The position numbers and the translations under genes are program-made. The notes beneath the pieces are model-generated. The model did no database searches. It was given only the letters and a program-made list of their open reading frames with translations, and was not told where the DNA came from. This document shows positions 24,289 through 36,141 of a DNA stretch of 50,996 nucleotides, one piece after another (within the stretch, counting starts at the first letter, position 1; every line of letters begins with the position of its first letter). The stretch covers positions 1-50,996 of the forward strand of contig QKEK01000163.1 of the NCBI GenBank assembly GCA_003251775.1, in the 5' to 3' direction. The DNA is from Clostridia bacterium (GTDB lineage Bacteria > Bacillota > Clostridia > DSM-8532 > SZUA-474).

Positions 24289-24950
24289 GTATAAGCAAGC
24301 GAGAGAAAAAAGGCATAATTAGGGAAAGAGTCAAAAAAATAATAGAAGTATTTGATGAATCATATAAAGAAGCATGCTGCTCACTCAATTACAATAAGCC
24401 TCACGAGCTCTTAATAGCAACTCAGCTTGCAGCACAATGTACAGATGAGCGAGTTAATATAGTGACAAAGGAGCTATTTACAAAATATAGAACTGTACAG
24501 GATTTTGCCAATGCAAGCACGAAGGAACTAGAGGGAGATATTATGTCTACGGGCTTTTATAGAAATAAATCAAGAAATATAATTAAATGCTGTCAGATGC
24601 TAATAAATGAGTTTAATGGCGAAATTCCCGATAGCTTAGAAAATATTCTAAGGCTTTCGGGGGTGGGAAGAAAAACAGCAAATGTGGTTTTGGGTGAGAT
24701 TTATAGTATACCTGGTATTGTTATCGATACACATGCTAAAAGGCTGTCTCAAAGAATTGGGCTTACAAGAAATACAGATCCAGTTAAGATTGAATTTGAT
24801 TTAATGGACTTAGTGCCTAAGAGTAATTGGACAAGCTTTTCACATCAGCTAGTTTTTCATGGAAGGCAGGTTTGTAAAGCAAGAAAACCTAATTGCGAAG
24901 AATGTATGATAATAGACTATTGTAATTATAGCGAAAAAGTTATAAAATAA
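24285..24950 (+). CDS. nth: Endonuclease III
   Basis: 221 residues. Helix-hairpin-helix LRLSGVGRKTANVVL with the catalytic Lys in GRKTA, catalytic Asp in VIDTHAKR, and a C-terminal [4Fe-4S] loop CKARKPNCEECMIIDYC (C-x6-C-x2-C-x5-C). It is a DNA glycosylase/AP lyase for oxidised pyrimidines. The start overlaps the glgA stop as ATGA, indicating coupling, although the functions are unrelated. Confidence 0.95.
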   Translation: MSISKREKKGIIRERVKKIIEVFDESYKEACCSLNYNKPHELLIATQLAAQCTDERVNIVTKELFTKYRTVQDFANASTKELEGDIMSTGFYRNKSRNIIKCCQMLINEFNGEIPDSLENILRLSGVGRKTANVVLGEIYSIPGIVIDTHAKRLSQRIGLTRNTDPVKIEFDLMDLVPKSNWTSFSHQLVFHGRQVCKARKPNCEECMIIDYCNYSEKVIK

Positions 24951-25018
24951 ATCATGTGTACAAAAACACAACATTGCAATAAGCTCATTGATAGGAATTT
25001 AATGTTTGGGGTGAAAAG

Positions 25019-27247
25019 ATGTCAGCTTCTATAGGTGCAGGTGAAAAAGACAAGGTAATTGAAGAAAAAAAGGTTATTCAACTTGAAGATAAGCTTAGGG
25101 ATGAGTTTATAATAACTCAAAAAATAATGAATGAAGAAGAGCTAATATTTGCCTTGGATATAGGTACTAGAAATGTAGTAGGAGTCGTTGGTATTCAGAA
25201 AGAAGTAGGATATGAGATAGTTGCAGCTGAGGTGATTGAGCATAAGCATAGAGCAATGCTCGATGGTCAGATTCACGACATTTCCCTTGTAACAAGTGTT
25301 GCAGCTCAGGTAAAAAAGAGGCTTGAGGATAAGCTTGGTATCGAGTTGAAAACTGTAGCTATAGCGGCAGCAGGTAGAGTACTTAAAACCTCTTCTGTAA
25401 CAGTAGATAGAGAAATACAAGAGGGCACAGAAATAGATAACAGAATGATAAACAGCCTTGAGATGGAGGGTATTCAAAAGGCACAATTACAACTAGATGA
25501 GGTAATTGCTGAGAGTGGAAAGAGGACAGATTTCTATTGTGTTGGTTATAGTGTAATCAACTATTATTTAAATGATTTACTTATTTCCTCATTATTGGGG
25601 CATAAAGGGTATAAAATTGGAGCAGAAATTCTTGCAACATTCCTTCCTCATATAGTAATTGACAGTTTATATACAGTTATGAATAAAATTGGTCTTGAAG
25701 TAGTGAGCTTAACCTTAGAACCAATAGCCGCAATAAATGTTACTATACCAAAGGACTTAAGATTACTAAATCTTGCACTTGTTGACATAGGTGCAGGAAC
25801 TTCTGACATAGCAATTACAAAGAGTGGAAGTGTTGTTGCCTATGCAATGGCTCCTGTAGCAGGGGATGAAATAACTGAAATTATAGCACAGCACTATCTT
25901 GTAGACTTCAATACAGCTGAGAAAATAAAAACCTCATTAACAGATAAGGTTGATAAAATCACCTTTTTAGATATATTAGATAATACTAATGAGATTTCAA
26001 AGGAAGAGGTTGTTGATGTCATAAGACCCGCGGTTACTAGCCTAGCTCAAACCATTTCAGATAAGATACTGGAGTATAATAAGAAGCCTCCTAATGCAGT
26101 TTTTTTAATCGGGGGAGGAAGCCAGACAATAGGCCTTTCAGAATTATTATCTGAGTTTTTGGGTTTGCCTAAGGAAAGAGTTGCCGTAAGAAATAAGAGC
26201 ATAATCAAAAACGTTGAATATGCTGGGGACAACCTGTCAGGACCAGAAGCTATAACACCGATAGGAATAATGGTTACAGCAGTTGCAAATATGGGTCACG
26301 ATTTCTTCTATGTTTTTGTTAATGGAATGAAGGTAAAGCTTTTTAATTCAAAAAAAATGACTGTTGCCGATGCCTTAATACTAGTTGGATACAATCCAAA
26401 ACAGCTTATCGGAAAATCGGGAAAAAGCATCAAATTTAGCCTAAACGGCAAAGAAAAGATTATAAAGGGTGGGATAGGTAAACCAGCTGAAATATTTGTT
26501 AATAATAAACTGGTTAGTCTAAACAGCTCAATTCAACCTGGCGATGAAATCATTATTAATGAGGCTGAGCCTGGTATGGATGCAAAACCGAGAGTCTTTG
26601 ATATAATTAACAAAAATAATGATTACAGCGTTGTACTAAATAATACAAAAGTGAATATTAAGCCAGAAGTATATGTAAATGGAAAAACAACAGCTTCAGA
26701 CTATGAGATTGAAGAAAATGATAACATAGAATTTAAAACATTAACAACCATCTCAGAGCTAGCAAATAAGTACGAAATAGATTTAGAGCTTTTTACTTTA
26801 TCGGTTAACGGTAATTTAGCTGAAAGGGATTATATATTAAAAAATGAAGATGTAGTTGAGTGTAAAATAACTAAAAGTGATAAAAAAACAGTTAAATCAG
26901 ATATAAAAGCAGACAGCCTTGAAGTAGCCAATAATGGTATAAATAAAGAAGTAAGTAAAGAAAATAGTATTAGTGGAAATAAGACAAGTAATGAGCAGGA
27001 TAATACTATTGGTAAATTAACAAGTATAAATGACAATAGTGGTTGCAGTGTTCCGGTAATAGTTAATGGTAATCAGGTTGTTCTTAAAAGCGAGAAAAAT
27101 AGCTATATTTTTGTAGATATTTTTAATTTTATTGACTTTGATTTGACAAAGCCAAAGGGTGCGATTATTACTAAGCTAAATGGACGACCAGCTGGCTTTA
27201 CAGAGCCGATTAAGATTAATGATAATATTGAAATTTATTGGGAATAG
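25019..27247 (+). CDS. FtsA-like actin-fold ATPase with extended beta-grasp-like C-terminus
   Basis: 742 residues. Residues ~43-420 form an FtsA/PilM-type actin fold: phosphate-1 ALDIGTRNVVGVVG, phosphate-2 LALVDIGAGTSDIAITK, adenosine motif AVFLIGGGSQTIGLSELLSEFLGLP. The FtsA-typical 1C-like stretch (AIAAAGRVLKT) is present. Residues ~430-742 contain repeated segments such as FFYVFVNGMKVKLFNSKKMTVADALILVGYNP, AEIFVNNKLVSLNSSIQPGDEIIINEAEPG and VNGNLAERDYILKNEDVVE that look like several ThiS/MoaD-like beta-grasp modules. No FtsZ gene is adjacent. GGGGTG precedes ATG 25019. The biological role is unknown. Confidence 0.8.
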   Translation: MSASIGAGEKDKVIEEKKVIQLEDKLRDEFIITQKIMNEEELIFALDIGTRNVVGVVGIQKEVGYEIVAAEVIEHKHRAMLDGQIHDISLVTSVAAQVKKRLEDKLGIELKTVAIAAAGRVLKTSSVTVDREIQEGTEIDNRMINSLEMEGIQKAQLQLDEVIAESGKRTDFYCVGYSVINYYLNDLLISSLLGHKGYKIGAEILATFLPHIVIDSLYTVMNKIGLEVVSLTLEPIAAINVTIPKDLRLLNLALVDIGAGTSDIAITKSGSVVAYAMAPVAGDEITEIIAQHYLVDFNTAEKIKTSLTDKVDKITFLDILDNTNEISKEEVVDVIRPAVTSLAQTISDKILEYNKKPPNAVFLIGGGSQTIGLSELLSEFLGLPKERVAVRNKSIIKNVEYAGDNLSGPEAITPIGIMVTAVANMGHDFFYVFVNGMKVKLFNSKKMTVADALILVGYNPKQLIGKSGKSIKFSLNGKEKIIKGGIGKPAEIFVNNKLVSLNSSIQPGDEIIINEAEPGMDAKPRVFDIINKNNDYSVVLNNTKVNIKPEVYVNGKTTASDYEIEENDNIEFKTLTTISELANKYEIDLELFTLSVNGNLAERDYILKNEDVVECKITKSDKKTVKSDIKADSLEVANNGINKEVSKENSISGNKTSNEQDNTIGKLTSINDNSGCSVPVIVNGNQVVLKSEKNSYIFVDIFNFIDFDLTKPKGAIITKLNGRPAGFTEPIKINDNIEIYWE

Positions 27248-27290
27248 CAGATTGCCTGATATTTAATTTCAGGTTCAAGTGGAGGTTAAT

Positions 27291-29042
27291 TTGAACACAA
27301 AAAGAACAAGTAGAAGTATATATGAAAATCTTACAGAGAAGAGTCATTATAAAAACATAGGTGGGTTCCTAGACACTACTTCTAGAGCTACGTTTTACTT
27401 GATGACATTTTTAGTAGTAATTATAATTATATCAGAACTAGTTTTTATTAAGAAGATTTTTCAAAACAAGGTATCTTTATTCTACATTATTTTTATCGCT
27501 TTTAACGTATGCTATTTTACTACTGTATTTTTAATATCACAAACAAGAAAAATTAAATCTGATAGGCTAACACTACTTTTGCGGGTTATAGAAATGGTTT
27601 TCATTAGTCTAATTGCAATCCCAATCACACCATACTATTGGATAATAATGTATATATTAGTTATATTCCCAGTGTTTATTTCCTTGTTTAAATGGGGAGT
27701 AAAAATTGCTAATTATTTAATTATTTTAGCGTTTAGTATTAATTTTGTAATTAATCTAATAGTGCAAATCTTCTTTTCGAAGTATATTGAAATTGTATAT
27801 AATAATCTTTATATATTATGTATAAGTAATCTAGTTATATATATAGCCATATTTTCCTTTGTTAATTTGTGTAAGAATGTTTATGTTGCTATTGAAGAGA
27901 AGGATAAAGAAAATATAGAGCTTGTAAACGAAGTAAATGAGAAATATAGTTTGCTGGAAATTGCACAAAAAGAAATTAAGATGCAATATGAAAAAATAAA
28001 AGAGACAAATACAGAGCTAGAAGATTCAAACGATAAACTAACCAGTAGCATAGCAGAATTTTTTACCTTGCAACAAATTACTCAGGGGATTAGCTCAATC
28101 TTTGATATAAACGAATTATTAAAGTTTGTAAATGATGTTATATTAGGAGTAATGGGAGTTAATTACTCTACAATTCTTACTTATGATATTAAGAAGCAAA
28201 GGCTTATAGTACACACGACGAATGTTGTCAACAAAAATGAATTAGCGTTGTTAACTGATACCGTGAATTGTAGTATATTAAAGCAAATTCTGCTTAGTAA
28301 TGAGCCTCTGCTTGAAAATTTTGCTGATGAAAAGGAATTTCCTTTTATAAGCTCAAGACCAGTAAATTCAATTATATGTGTCCCATTATTTACGAAGTCT
28401 CAGAGGTATGGGCTTGTTTTGATTGAGCATACATATACAAATGCTTTTGACGAGGATAATGTAAGATTTATAAACACTATCGGTCAGCAGGTAAGTATAG
28501 CAATGGAGAACACTCAGTTATATCAGAAAATGACTGAGCTAGCAACTATTGATGGCTTGACTCAAATATATAACCGACTATATTTTCAGGAAAAGCTGAA
28601 AGAGGAATATGCTAAAGCAATGCAAAATAATTATGATATATCTGTTTTGATTTTTGATATAGACCACTTCAAACGCTTTAATGATACCTTTGGGCATATA
28701 TTTGGAGATGAAGTTCTTAAAACGTTGGCTAAGATTGTGAAGCCTTCATTAAGAAAAGATGATGTTTTTGCAAGATTTGGGGGAGAGGAATTTATAATTC
28801 TATTACCACGAACTTCATTAAAAAATGCTTATGAAAAGGCTGAAGAATTAAGGATGACCATATCTAAGTGCTTGGTAAAGGACAATTACGTAAGTGCGTC
28901 AGTAACAGTAAGTATTGGTGTTTCAAGCTTTCCTGAAACAGCTCAAAATGAAATGTCGTTACTTAAAACAGCAGATAACGCATTGTATAGTGCTAAGGAG
29001 GCTGGAAGAAACTGCGTAAAAGTGGCTGATAGTATAAGTTGA
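27291..29042 (+). CDS. Membrane-anchored GAF-GGDEF diguanylate cyclase
   Basis: 583 residues. About six transmembrane helices (residues ~35-200), a coiled coil (EEKDKENIELVNEVNEKY...), a GAF domain (FFTLQQITQGISSIFDINELL...NTIGQQVSIAMENTQLY) and a C-terminal GGDEF domain (TIDGLTQIYNRLYFQEKL...ISVLIFDIDHFKRFNDTFGH...VFARFGGEEFIILLP) with the intact GGEEF active site. It makes c-di-GMP in response to a GAF-sensed signal. TTG 27291 is chosen because GGAGG ends 5 bases before it; GTG 27279 would precede that box. Confidence 0.9.
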   Translation: MNTKRTSRSIYENLTEKSHYKNIGGFLDTTSRATFYLMTFLVVIIIISELVFIKKIFQNKVSLFYIIFIAFNVCYFTTVFLISQTRKIKSDRLTLLLRVIEMVFISLIAIPITPYYWIIMYILVIFPVFISLFKWGVKIANYLIILAFSINFVINLIVQIFFSKYIEIVYNNLYILCISNLVIYIAIFSFVNLCKNVYVAIEEKDKENIELVNEVNEKYSLLEIAQKEIKMQYEKIKETNTELEDSNDKLTSSIAEFFTLQQITQGISSIFDINELLKFVNDVILGVMGVNYSTILTYDIKKQRLIVHTTNVVNKNELALLTDTVNCSILKQILLSNEPLLENFADEKEFPFISSRPVNSIICVPLFTKSQRYGLVLIEHTYTNAFDEDNVRFINTIGQQVSIAMENTQLYQKMTELATIDGLTQIYNRLYFQEKLKEEYAKAMQNNYDISVLIFDIDHFKRFNDTFGHIFGDEVLKTLAKIVKPSLRKDDVFARFGGEEFIILLPRTSLKNAYEKAEELRMTISKCLVKDNYVSASVTVSIGVSSFPETAQNEMSLLKTADNALYSAKEAGRNCVKVADSIS

Positions 29043-29095
29043 TATTTCTAATTCTATTTTAATCCTTTTTTTGATAATTTGTTTGTATAAACCTC

Positions 29096-29124
29096 TTGAC
29101 AAATTGCTTTTAGGGTGGTATTTT
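29096..29124 (+). promoter_or_regulatory. Promoter of the hrcA heat-shock operon
   Basis: Consensus TTGACA (29096-29101), 17-base spacer, TATTTT (29119-29124). The CIRCE operator starts 8 bases downstream. Confidence 0.75.
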
Positions 29125-29132
29125 TAATTATA

Positions 29133-29159
29133 TTAGCACTCATCACATGAGAGTGCTAA
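29133..29159. promoter_or_regulatory. CIRCE operator (HrcA binding site)
   Basis: TTAGCACTC (29133-29141), nine-base spacer, GAGTGCTAA (29151-29159): a perfect match to the CIRCE consensus. HrcA bound here represses the operon; GroE normally assists HrcA folding. Confidence 0.98.
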
Positions 29160-29276
29160 CAAATTAGATTATTACTAATATAAATAATGCTGTATAGTAA
29201 ATATTTTAGTAAATGTAATAGCAATTTGTACAACAAACCGTTAATGGCGATATTATATTGAAATGAGGTGAGTGTT

Positions 29277-30350
29277 ATGTTTTGGACTGAGGATTTATCA
29301 GCTAGAAAAAGGGAAATACTAAGAGCAATAATAGATGATTATATAAATACTGCTCAACCAGTTGGTTCAAGACTGCTTGCGAAAAAACACTCACTGGGCT
29401 TAAGCTCAGCTACTATAAGAAATGAAATGGCTGATTTAGAGGAGCTAGGATATATAGCTCAGCCCCATACCTCAGCTGGTAGGGTGCCATCTGACAAAGG
29501 CTACAGAGTCTATGTAGACCACTTGATGCAGCTGACTGAGATTTCAATTGAGGAAGCTAAGCTAATTAAGGATGAATTACAGGAGAAAATATTTGAATTA
29601 AATAAGCTTATTATGAAGGCTTCAAAATTAGTATCAAATATAACAGGATATACATCAATAGCTGTAACACCACAAATGAAAAAGATAATTATAAAAGCCG
29701 TACAGGTTGTACCTATTGAAAAGGGAAGAGCTCTTATAGTTTTGGTGGCAGAAGCTGGAGTAGTTCAAAATGATATTATTCAAATACCTCAAAATGTTGA
29801 GCCAGAAATGCTTATTAGAATTTCAAATATATTCAATGAAAAACTAGCTGGACTTAATTTAGAGCAGATAAACCTTCCTGTAATACAAGATATACAGCTA
29901 GAGCTGGATATAGGTGCAAAAAAGGAGCTAATATTGCCAGTATTGAACGGAATAGTGCGTTGTATTGAAAAAATGGATACCTCTGAGGTTTATATTAACG
30001 GTACTACTAACCTTTTAAATTATCCTGAATTTAATGACTTGATTCGAGCAAAGGAGTTACTAGAGGTTTTAGAGCAAACAGAGTCGCTTAAGGATATGCT
30101 AAAGAATGCGTTATCTAGTAAATCCTTAAGAGTAAAGATTGGTACAGAGAATGATAATGAAAGAATAAAGAATTGTAGCTTAATAACTGGTACTTATACA
30201 TTAGGAAATATGACTCAAGGCTCAATTAGTGTAATTGGACCAACACGAATGGATTATGGAAAGGTTATTACCTCAATGCAATATGTTAAAAGGCTAATAG
30301 ATAAAGAAATAGAAAAAATACTTACGGATATAAGAAAGGATGATAGTTAA
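29277..30350 (+). CDS. hrcA: Heat-inducible transcription repressor HrcA
   Basis: 357 residues. N-terminal winged helix: LSARKREILRAIIDDYINTAQPVGSRLLAKKHSLGLSSATIRNEMADLEELGYIAQPHTSAGRVPSDKGYRVYV, the strongest HrcA signature. C-terminal GAF-like dimerisation domain ends MTQGSISVIGPTRMDYGKVITSMQYV. ATG 29277 (GAGGTG upstream) is preferred to GTG 29268, which lies within that box. First gene of a canonical hrcA-grpE-dnaK-dnaJ operon preceded by CIRCE. Confidence 0.97.
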   Translation: MFWTEDLSARKREILRAIIDDYINTAQPVGSRLLAKKHSLGLSSATIRNEMADLEELGYIAQPHTSAGRVPSDKGYRVYVDHLMQLTEISIEEAKLIKDELQEKIFELNKLIMKASKLVSNITGYTSIAVTPQMKKIIIKAVQVVPIEKGRALIVLVAEAGVVQNDIIQIPQNVEPEMLIRISNIFNEKLAGLNLEQINLPVIQDIQLELDIGAKKELILPVLNGIVRCIEKMDTSEVYINGTTNLLNYPEFNDLIRAKELLEVLEQTESLKDMLKNALSSKSLRVKIGTENDNERIKNCSLITGTYTLGNMTQGSISVIGPTRMDYGKVITSMQYVKRLIDKEIEKILTDIRKDDS

Positions 30351-30351
30351 A

Positions 30352-31038
30352 ATGGTTAAAAAAAACATAAAGGAGAATACAAGGAACACTGATAGTCTAG
30401 ATATTGTTGAAGAAATGGACTTGGAAAACAATGTAACATCAAAGGAAACAGACAGTAATGAACAGGTAAAAAACGAGGAAGCTATAGAAGAGAAAGCAGT
30501 GCAAAATAATACTCAGAATAATAAAAATGATAGTAATGATAGTATTGAAGAAGAATTTTCTGTAGAGGACTTTATGAGTATAAAAAAGCAACTGGATGAA
30601 GAGAGTGCTAAAAACAAAGAGTATCTTGACCTTCTGCAAAGAAAGGCAGCTGAGTTTGATAATTACAGAAAAAGGACAATAAAGGAGAAAGAAAGCACAT
30701 ATGCCAACGCTATATGTGATACAATCTCTAAGCTAATACCGGTAGTTGATAATCTGGAGAGAGCATTACAGGTAGCAGAGAATGTTGAATCAAATGGTAA
30801 GGCACTTAAGGATGGAGTAACTCTAGTATATAAGCAGCTTCTAAATTCATTGGATGATTTAGATGTTAAGCCCATAGAAACAGAAGGTCAGTCATTTAAT
30901 CCAGAGTATCATAACGCAGTTATGCATATTGAGGATGATAGCTATGGTGAAAATGTGATTGTTGAGGAGTTTCAGAAGGGCTACATATATAAAGACGAAA
31001 TTGTTATTCGACATTCAATGGTAAAGGTTGCAAATTGA
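30352..31038 (+). CDS. grpE: Nucleotide exchange factor GrpE
   Basis: 228 residues. A long acidic, low-complexity N-terminus leads to the coiled coil and the core YLDLLQRKAAEFDNYRKRTIKEKE...ISKLIPVVDNLERAL and GQSFNPEYHNAVMHIEDD...VIVEEFQKGYIYKDEIVIRHSMVKVAN. It releases ADP from DnaK. ATG 30352 is used; ATG 30340, overlapping hrcA, is an alternative but has AGG directly against it. Confidence 0.95.
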   Translation: MVKKNIKENTRNTDSLDIVEEMDLENNVTSKETDSNEQVKNEEAIEEKAVQNNTQNNKNDSNDSIEEEFSVEDFMSIKKQLDEESAKNKEYLDLLQRKAAEFDNYRKRTIKEKESTYANAICDTISKLIPVVDNLERALQVAENVESNGKALKDGVTLVYKQLLNSLDDLDVKPIETEGQSFNPEYHNAVMHIEDDSYGENVIVEEFQKGYIYKDEIVIRHSMVKVAN

Positions 31039-31237
31039 TTTTTATTGATAAGCTTAACGCAGTTGAATGATAATGCTTTATATGGGAAGATTAAGTTTTG
31101 AAAGTATTGCCATTCACATTAGTAGCTGGTAGCAATAAATAAGTTAATTCTTTATTATCTATGCGTTTATAAATCGTGTGGGAATAAGATTAAAATAAAT
31201 AGTAAAATTCTTTCTTTGACTAAATAAATTTTGATAG

Positions 31238-33109
<1,872 letters not shown>

Positions 33110-33125
33110 TAGTTTATAGCTGTCG

Positions 33126-33178
33126 ACCCTATCAAAGATAGCGTACAGGGTAAGAACCTTGTTGTTTATATAATAAAG
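33126..33178 (-). repeat. GGTTCTTA hairpin element, copy R2
   Basis: On the minus strand GGTTCTTA precedes an outer stem ACCCT/AGGGT (33147-33151 and 33126-33130) around TATC-TTT-GATA. The inner hairpin is inverted relative to the other copies. The flank beyond GGTTCTTA also matches R3 and R5 (AACAACAAGG, TTTATTAT). It lies between dnaK and its terminator. Confidence 0.6.
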
Positions 33179-33196
33179 GTTTTTGAAATTGATTGT

Positions 33197-33226
33197 GGGC
33201 CGGAATAGTCTTCCGGTCCTTTTTTT
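33197..33226 (+). terminator. Terminator after dnaK
   Basis: GGGCCGGAA (33197-33205) pairs with TTCCGGTCC (33211-33219), followed by seven T. Confidence 0.92.
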
Positions 33227-33238
33227 AAGTGTCCATAG

Positions 33239-33266
33239 TTGCACATTATTTATATTATGTTATAAT
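33239..33266 (+). promoter_or_regulatory. Separate promoter for dnaJ and downstream genes
   Basis: TTGCAC (33239-33244), 16-base spacer, extended TGt-TATAAT (33261-33266). With the terminator just upstream, dnaJ-prmA-rsmE can be expressed independently of HrcA control. Confidence 0.7.
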
Positions 33267-33315
33267 TATAAAGTTGACTATTGGTCGATACTCAATCGGG
33301 GGTGTAAAGAAGCAG

Positions 33316-34449
33316 ATGTCATCAAAAAGAGATTATTATGAGATTTTAGGTGTGTCAAAATCGGCACAGGATAGTGAAATAAAAAAGGCATATAGAAAGC
33401 TGGCAAAGCAGTATCATCCAGACGTGAATCCAGGAAATAAGGAAGCTGAAGCAAAGTTCAAGGAAGCAAATGAAGCATATGAAGTATTAAGTGACTCACA
33501 GAAGCGTTCAACATATGATAGATTTGGGCATGAGGGTATGAATGGTGCTGGATTCGGCGGCTTTGGAGGAAGCGGTGGATTTGGCTTTGATTTTGGCGAT
33601 ATATTTGATTCATTTTTCGGAGGAACTGGATTTGGTACATCCTCCAGAAATAAAAATGGTCCTAGAAAAGGTTCTGATTTAAAGTATAGTATGGAAATAA
33701 CCTTTGAGGAAGCAGCATTTGGAGCTAAGAAAAGCTTTGCAGTAAACAAGCTTCAAAAATGTAGTAAATGTGATGGAAGTGGTGCAAAGGAAGGCTCAAA
33801 GCCTGTTACTTGTTCACAATGTAATGGTACAGGACAGGTACAGCACAAGCAAAATACACCATTTGGTCAATTTGTTAATGTATCTGCCTGTACAAAGTGT
33901 AACGGTGAAGGTAAAATAATAGACAATCCTTGCAATGAGTGTTCAGGGGCAGGTAGTGTTAGAAAGCGTATAAACATGGAAATTGATATACCGTCTGGGA
34001 TTGATGATGGTCAGACTATTTCAATGAGAGGTCAGGGAGAGCCTGGTAAAAAGGGAGGTCCAGATGGTGATCTTTATGTTACGGTTCATATAAAGCCTCA
34101 TGCGTTATTTCAAAGACAAGGATATGATGTTTTATGCGAAATACCTATCACCTTTACTCAGGCAGCACTAGGTGCCGAAATGGAGGTACCTACACTAGAT
34201 GGAAGAGTAAAATATGATATACCTGAGGGAACACAGACAGGGAGTGTTTTCAGGCTTAAAAACAGAGGAATAAAGCACTTGAGAAGCAATTCAAGAGGAG
34301 ATCAATTTGTTAAGGTTAATGTTGAGGTTCCTAAGAAGCTAAATTCAAAGCAAAAGGAAATACTAAAGCAATTCGCTGAAGTAAGTGGAGAAGATGGCTG
34401 TGAGCAAAGAAGAACATTTTTGGAAAAGGTGAAAGAGTTTTTTAATTAG
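33316..34449 (+). CDS. dnaJ: Co-chaperone DnaJ
   Basis: 377 residues. J-domain ([36 protein letters not shown]) with HPD, a G/F-rich segment, four CxxCxGxG zinc repeats ([32 protein letters not shown]) and C-terminal substrate-binding domains. It stimulates DnaK ATPase. The start is ATG 33316 ([11 protein letters not shown]); a longer in-frame extension to 33229 would read through the promoter and is rejected. Confidence 0.97.
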   Translation: MSSKRDYYEILGVSKSAQDSEIKKAYRKLAKQYHPDVNPGNKEAEAKFKEANEAYEVLSDSQKRSTYDRFGHEGMNGAGFGGFGGSGGFGFDFGDIFDSFFGGTGFGTSSRNKNGPRKGSDLKYSMEITFEEAAFGAKKSFAVNKLQKCSKCDGSGAKEGSKPVTCSQCNGTGQVQHKQNTPFGQFVNVSACTKCNGEGKIIDNPCNECSGAGSVRKRINMEIDIPSGIDDGQTISMRGQGEPGKKGGPDGDLYVTVHIKPHALFQRQGYDVLCEIPITFTQAALGAEMEVPTLDGRVKYDIPEGTQTGSVFRLKNRGIKHLRSNSRGDQFVKVNVEVPKKLNSKQKEILKQFAEVSGEDGCEQRRTFLEKVKEFFN

Positions 34450-34463
34450 AATAAGGAGTCATC

Positions 34464-35396
34464 ATGAAATGGATTAAGGTTAGTATAACAACGACAGAAG
34501 AGGCTAGAGATGTTATATCTGATATATTAATTACTTGTGGGTCAAAGGGAGTAGAGATGCATGATCCACAAGAGTTTTTATCTCAGATAGAAGAGAATAA
34601 GGGGATTGATTTTGCAGATGATAATTTTATAAACCTAATAGGAAATGATGTTAAAATATCAGGCTATTATAATGAACTGGTAAATATTGAAGAGTTGATA
34701 CACATGATTAAAGAGAAGATGTCTGTTGCATCTGCTTATATGGATACAGGCAAAGTAAATATAGAAGTAAGCAATATTGATGATGCTGATTGGGAGAATG
34801 AATGGAAGGCTCACTATAAACCTTTTTATATAACTGATAACATACTAATTAAGCCAACTTGGGAAGATGTAAGTGCGTGCAAAGATGATATTATAATAGA
34901 GCTTGATCCAGGAATGGCTTTTGGTACTGGAATACACGAGACCACAAAGATGTGTTCTAAATACTTAAAAAGATTTGTCAAAAAGGGCGATCAGATTTTA
35001 GATATTGGGTGTGGTACTGGGATTTTATCTATAATTGCTGCTAAGCTGGGAGCTGAGCGTATAACTGCTTTAGATATAGATATTACTGCGGTTAAGGTTG
35101 CAAAAGAAAATGCTATACAGAATAAAGTTGATGATAAAGTGTGTACCTATAAAAGTGAGCTTAAGGAAATAATTCTAGAAAAATATGATATTATAGTGGC
35201 AAACATTATTGCAGATATTATAATAGATATTTCAGAGCTAGTAAGAAATTATCTTAAGGATAATGGAGTATTAATAACCTCTGGGATAATTAAGGATAGA
35301 AAGGACGATGTTCTAAATCATTATAGAGCTCTTGGTTATTCGGTAAGTATAATTGATGAGTTAGGGGAATGGGTGGCGATTTGTTTTAATGCCTAG
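34464..35396 (+). CDS. prmA: Ribosomal protein L11 methyltransferase
   Basis: 310 residues. Family features: MKWIKVSITTTEEARDVISDIL, DADWENEWKAHYKPFYITDNILIKPTW, IIELDPGMAFGTGIHETTKMC, SAM motif ILDIGCGTGILSIIAAKLGA and VANIIADII. It trimethylates L11 with SAM. AAGGAG lies 8 bases before ATG 34464. The dnaJ-prmA-rsmE order is common in Firmicutes. Confidence 0.96.
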   Translation: MKWIKVSITTTEEARDVISDILITCGSKGVEMHDPQEFLSQIEENKGIDFADDNFINLIGNDVKISGYYNELVNIEELIHMIKEKMSVASAYMDTGKVNIEVSNIDDADWENEWKAHYKPFYITDNILIKPTWEDVSACKDDIIIELDPGMAFGTGIHETTKMCSKYLKRFVKKGDQILDIGCGTGILSIIAAKLGAERITALDIDITAVKVAKENAIQNKVDDKVCTYKSELKEIILEKYDIIVANIIADIIIDISELVRNYLKDNGVLITSGIIKDRKDDVLNHYRALGYSVSIIDELGEWVAICFNA

Positions 35397-36141
35397 GTTT
35401 TTTATTAATAGAGAACAGGTACAAGGAAATAAAATATATATTACTGGTAGTGATGTTAACCACATTAAAAATGTTTTAAGATATAGGGTTGGTGGTATAC
35501 TAAGTATATGCGACGATGTGCAAAATGAGTATACCTCTGAAATAGAGTTAATCTCAAATGAGAGGATAGTTCTACGAATATTAGGTATGGAAACTGAGAA
35601 AACTAACATGAATGATAATACCCATTTTACTTTATTTCAGAGCCTAATAAAATCAGATAAGATGGATTGGGTTGTTCAAAAAAGTGTTGAATTAGGTATT
35701 AATACAATTGTGCCGATTATTACTGATAGGACTATTATTAGGTTAGATGAAAAGACTGCTGAAAAAAAGGTAATAAGATGGCAAAAAATAGTGGAGGGTG
35801 CAGCTAAACAGAGTGGAAGAAACTCTATTCCTGATATTAAACCTCCAGAAAAGTTTGAAAATATCTTTAAATATAATAAGAAATTTGATAAAATAATATT
35901 ACCTTACGAAAATGAAGAAACTAATACAATTAAAGTTTTATTTAATAAATTTAAGAATGAGAATATAAGAAAAGTTGGTATAATAATAGGGCCTGAAGGT
36001 GGCTTTGCAGAGCAAGAGGTTCAAGTGGCAAGGCAAGCTGGTTGTGAGGTTATAAGTTTGGGGAGTAACATCTTAAGGTCTGAAACCGCCGCTTTATTCT
36101 CATTGTCAATACTTTTATATGAGTTGGGAGAAAATAGATAA
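35389..36141 (+). CDS. rsmE: 16S rRNA m3U1498 methyltransferase
   Basis: 250 residues, SPOUT fold. MPRFFINREQVQGNKIYITGSDVNHIKNVLRYRVG at the N-terminus; LIKSDKMDWVVQKSVELGINTIVPIITDRTI; IIIGPEGGFAEQEVQVARQAG and SLGSNILRSETAALFSLSILLYELG form the knotted SAM site. The start at ATG 35389 overlaps the prmA stop by 8 bases. It modifies U1498 in the ribosomal decoding region. Confidence 0.96.
   Translation: MPRFFINREQVQGNKIYITGSDVNHIKNVLRYRVGGILSICDDVQNEYTSEIELISNERIVLRILGMETEKTNMNDNTHFTLFQSLIKSDKMDWVVQKSVELGINTIVPIITDRTIIRLDEKTAEKKVIRWQKIVEGAAKQSGRNSIPDIKPPEKFENIFKYNKKFDKIILPYENEETNTIKVLFNKFKNENIRKVGIIIGPEGGFAEQEVQVARQAGCEVISLGSNILRSETAALFSLSILLYELGENR

Noticed and set aside
33229-33315. N-terminal extension of DnaJ by 29 residues
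   Set aside because: It would translate through the dnaJ promoter, and the J-domain begins a few residues after ATG 33316.
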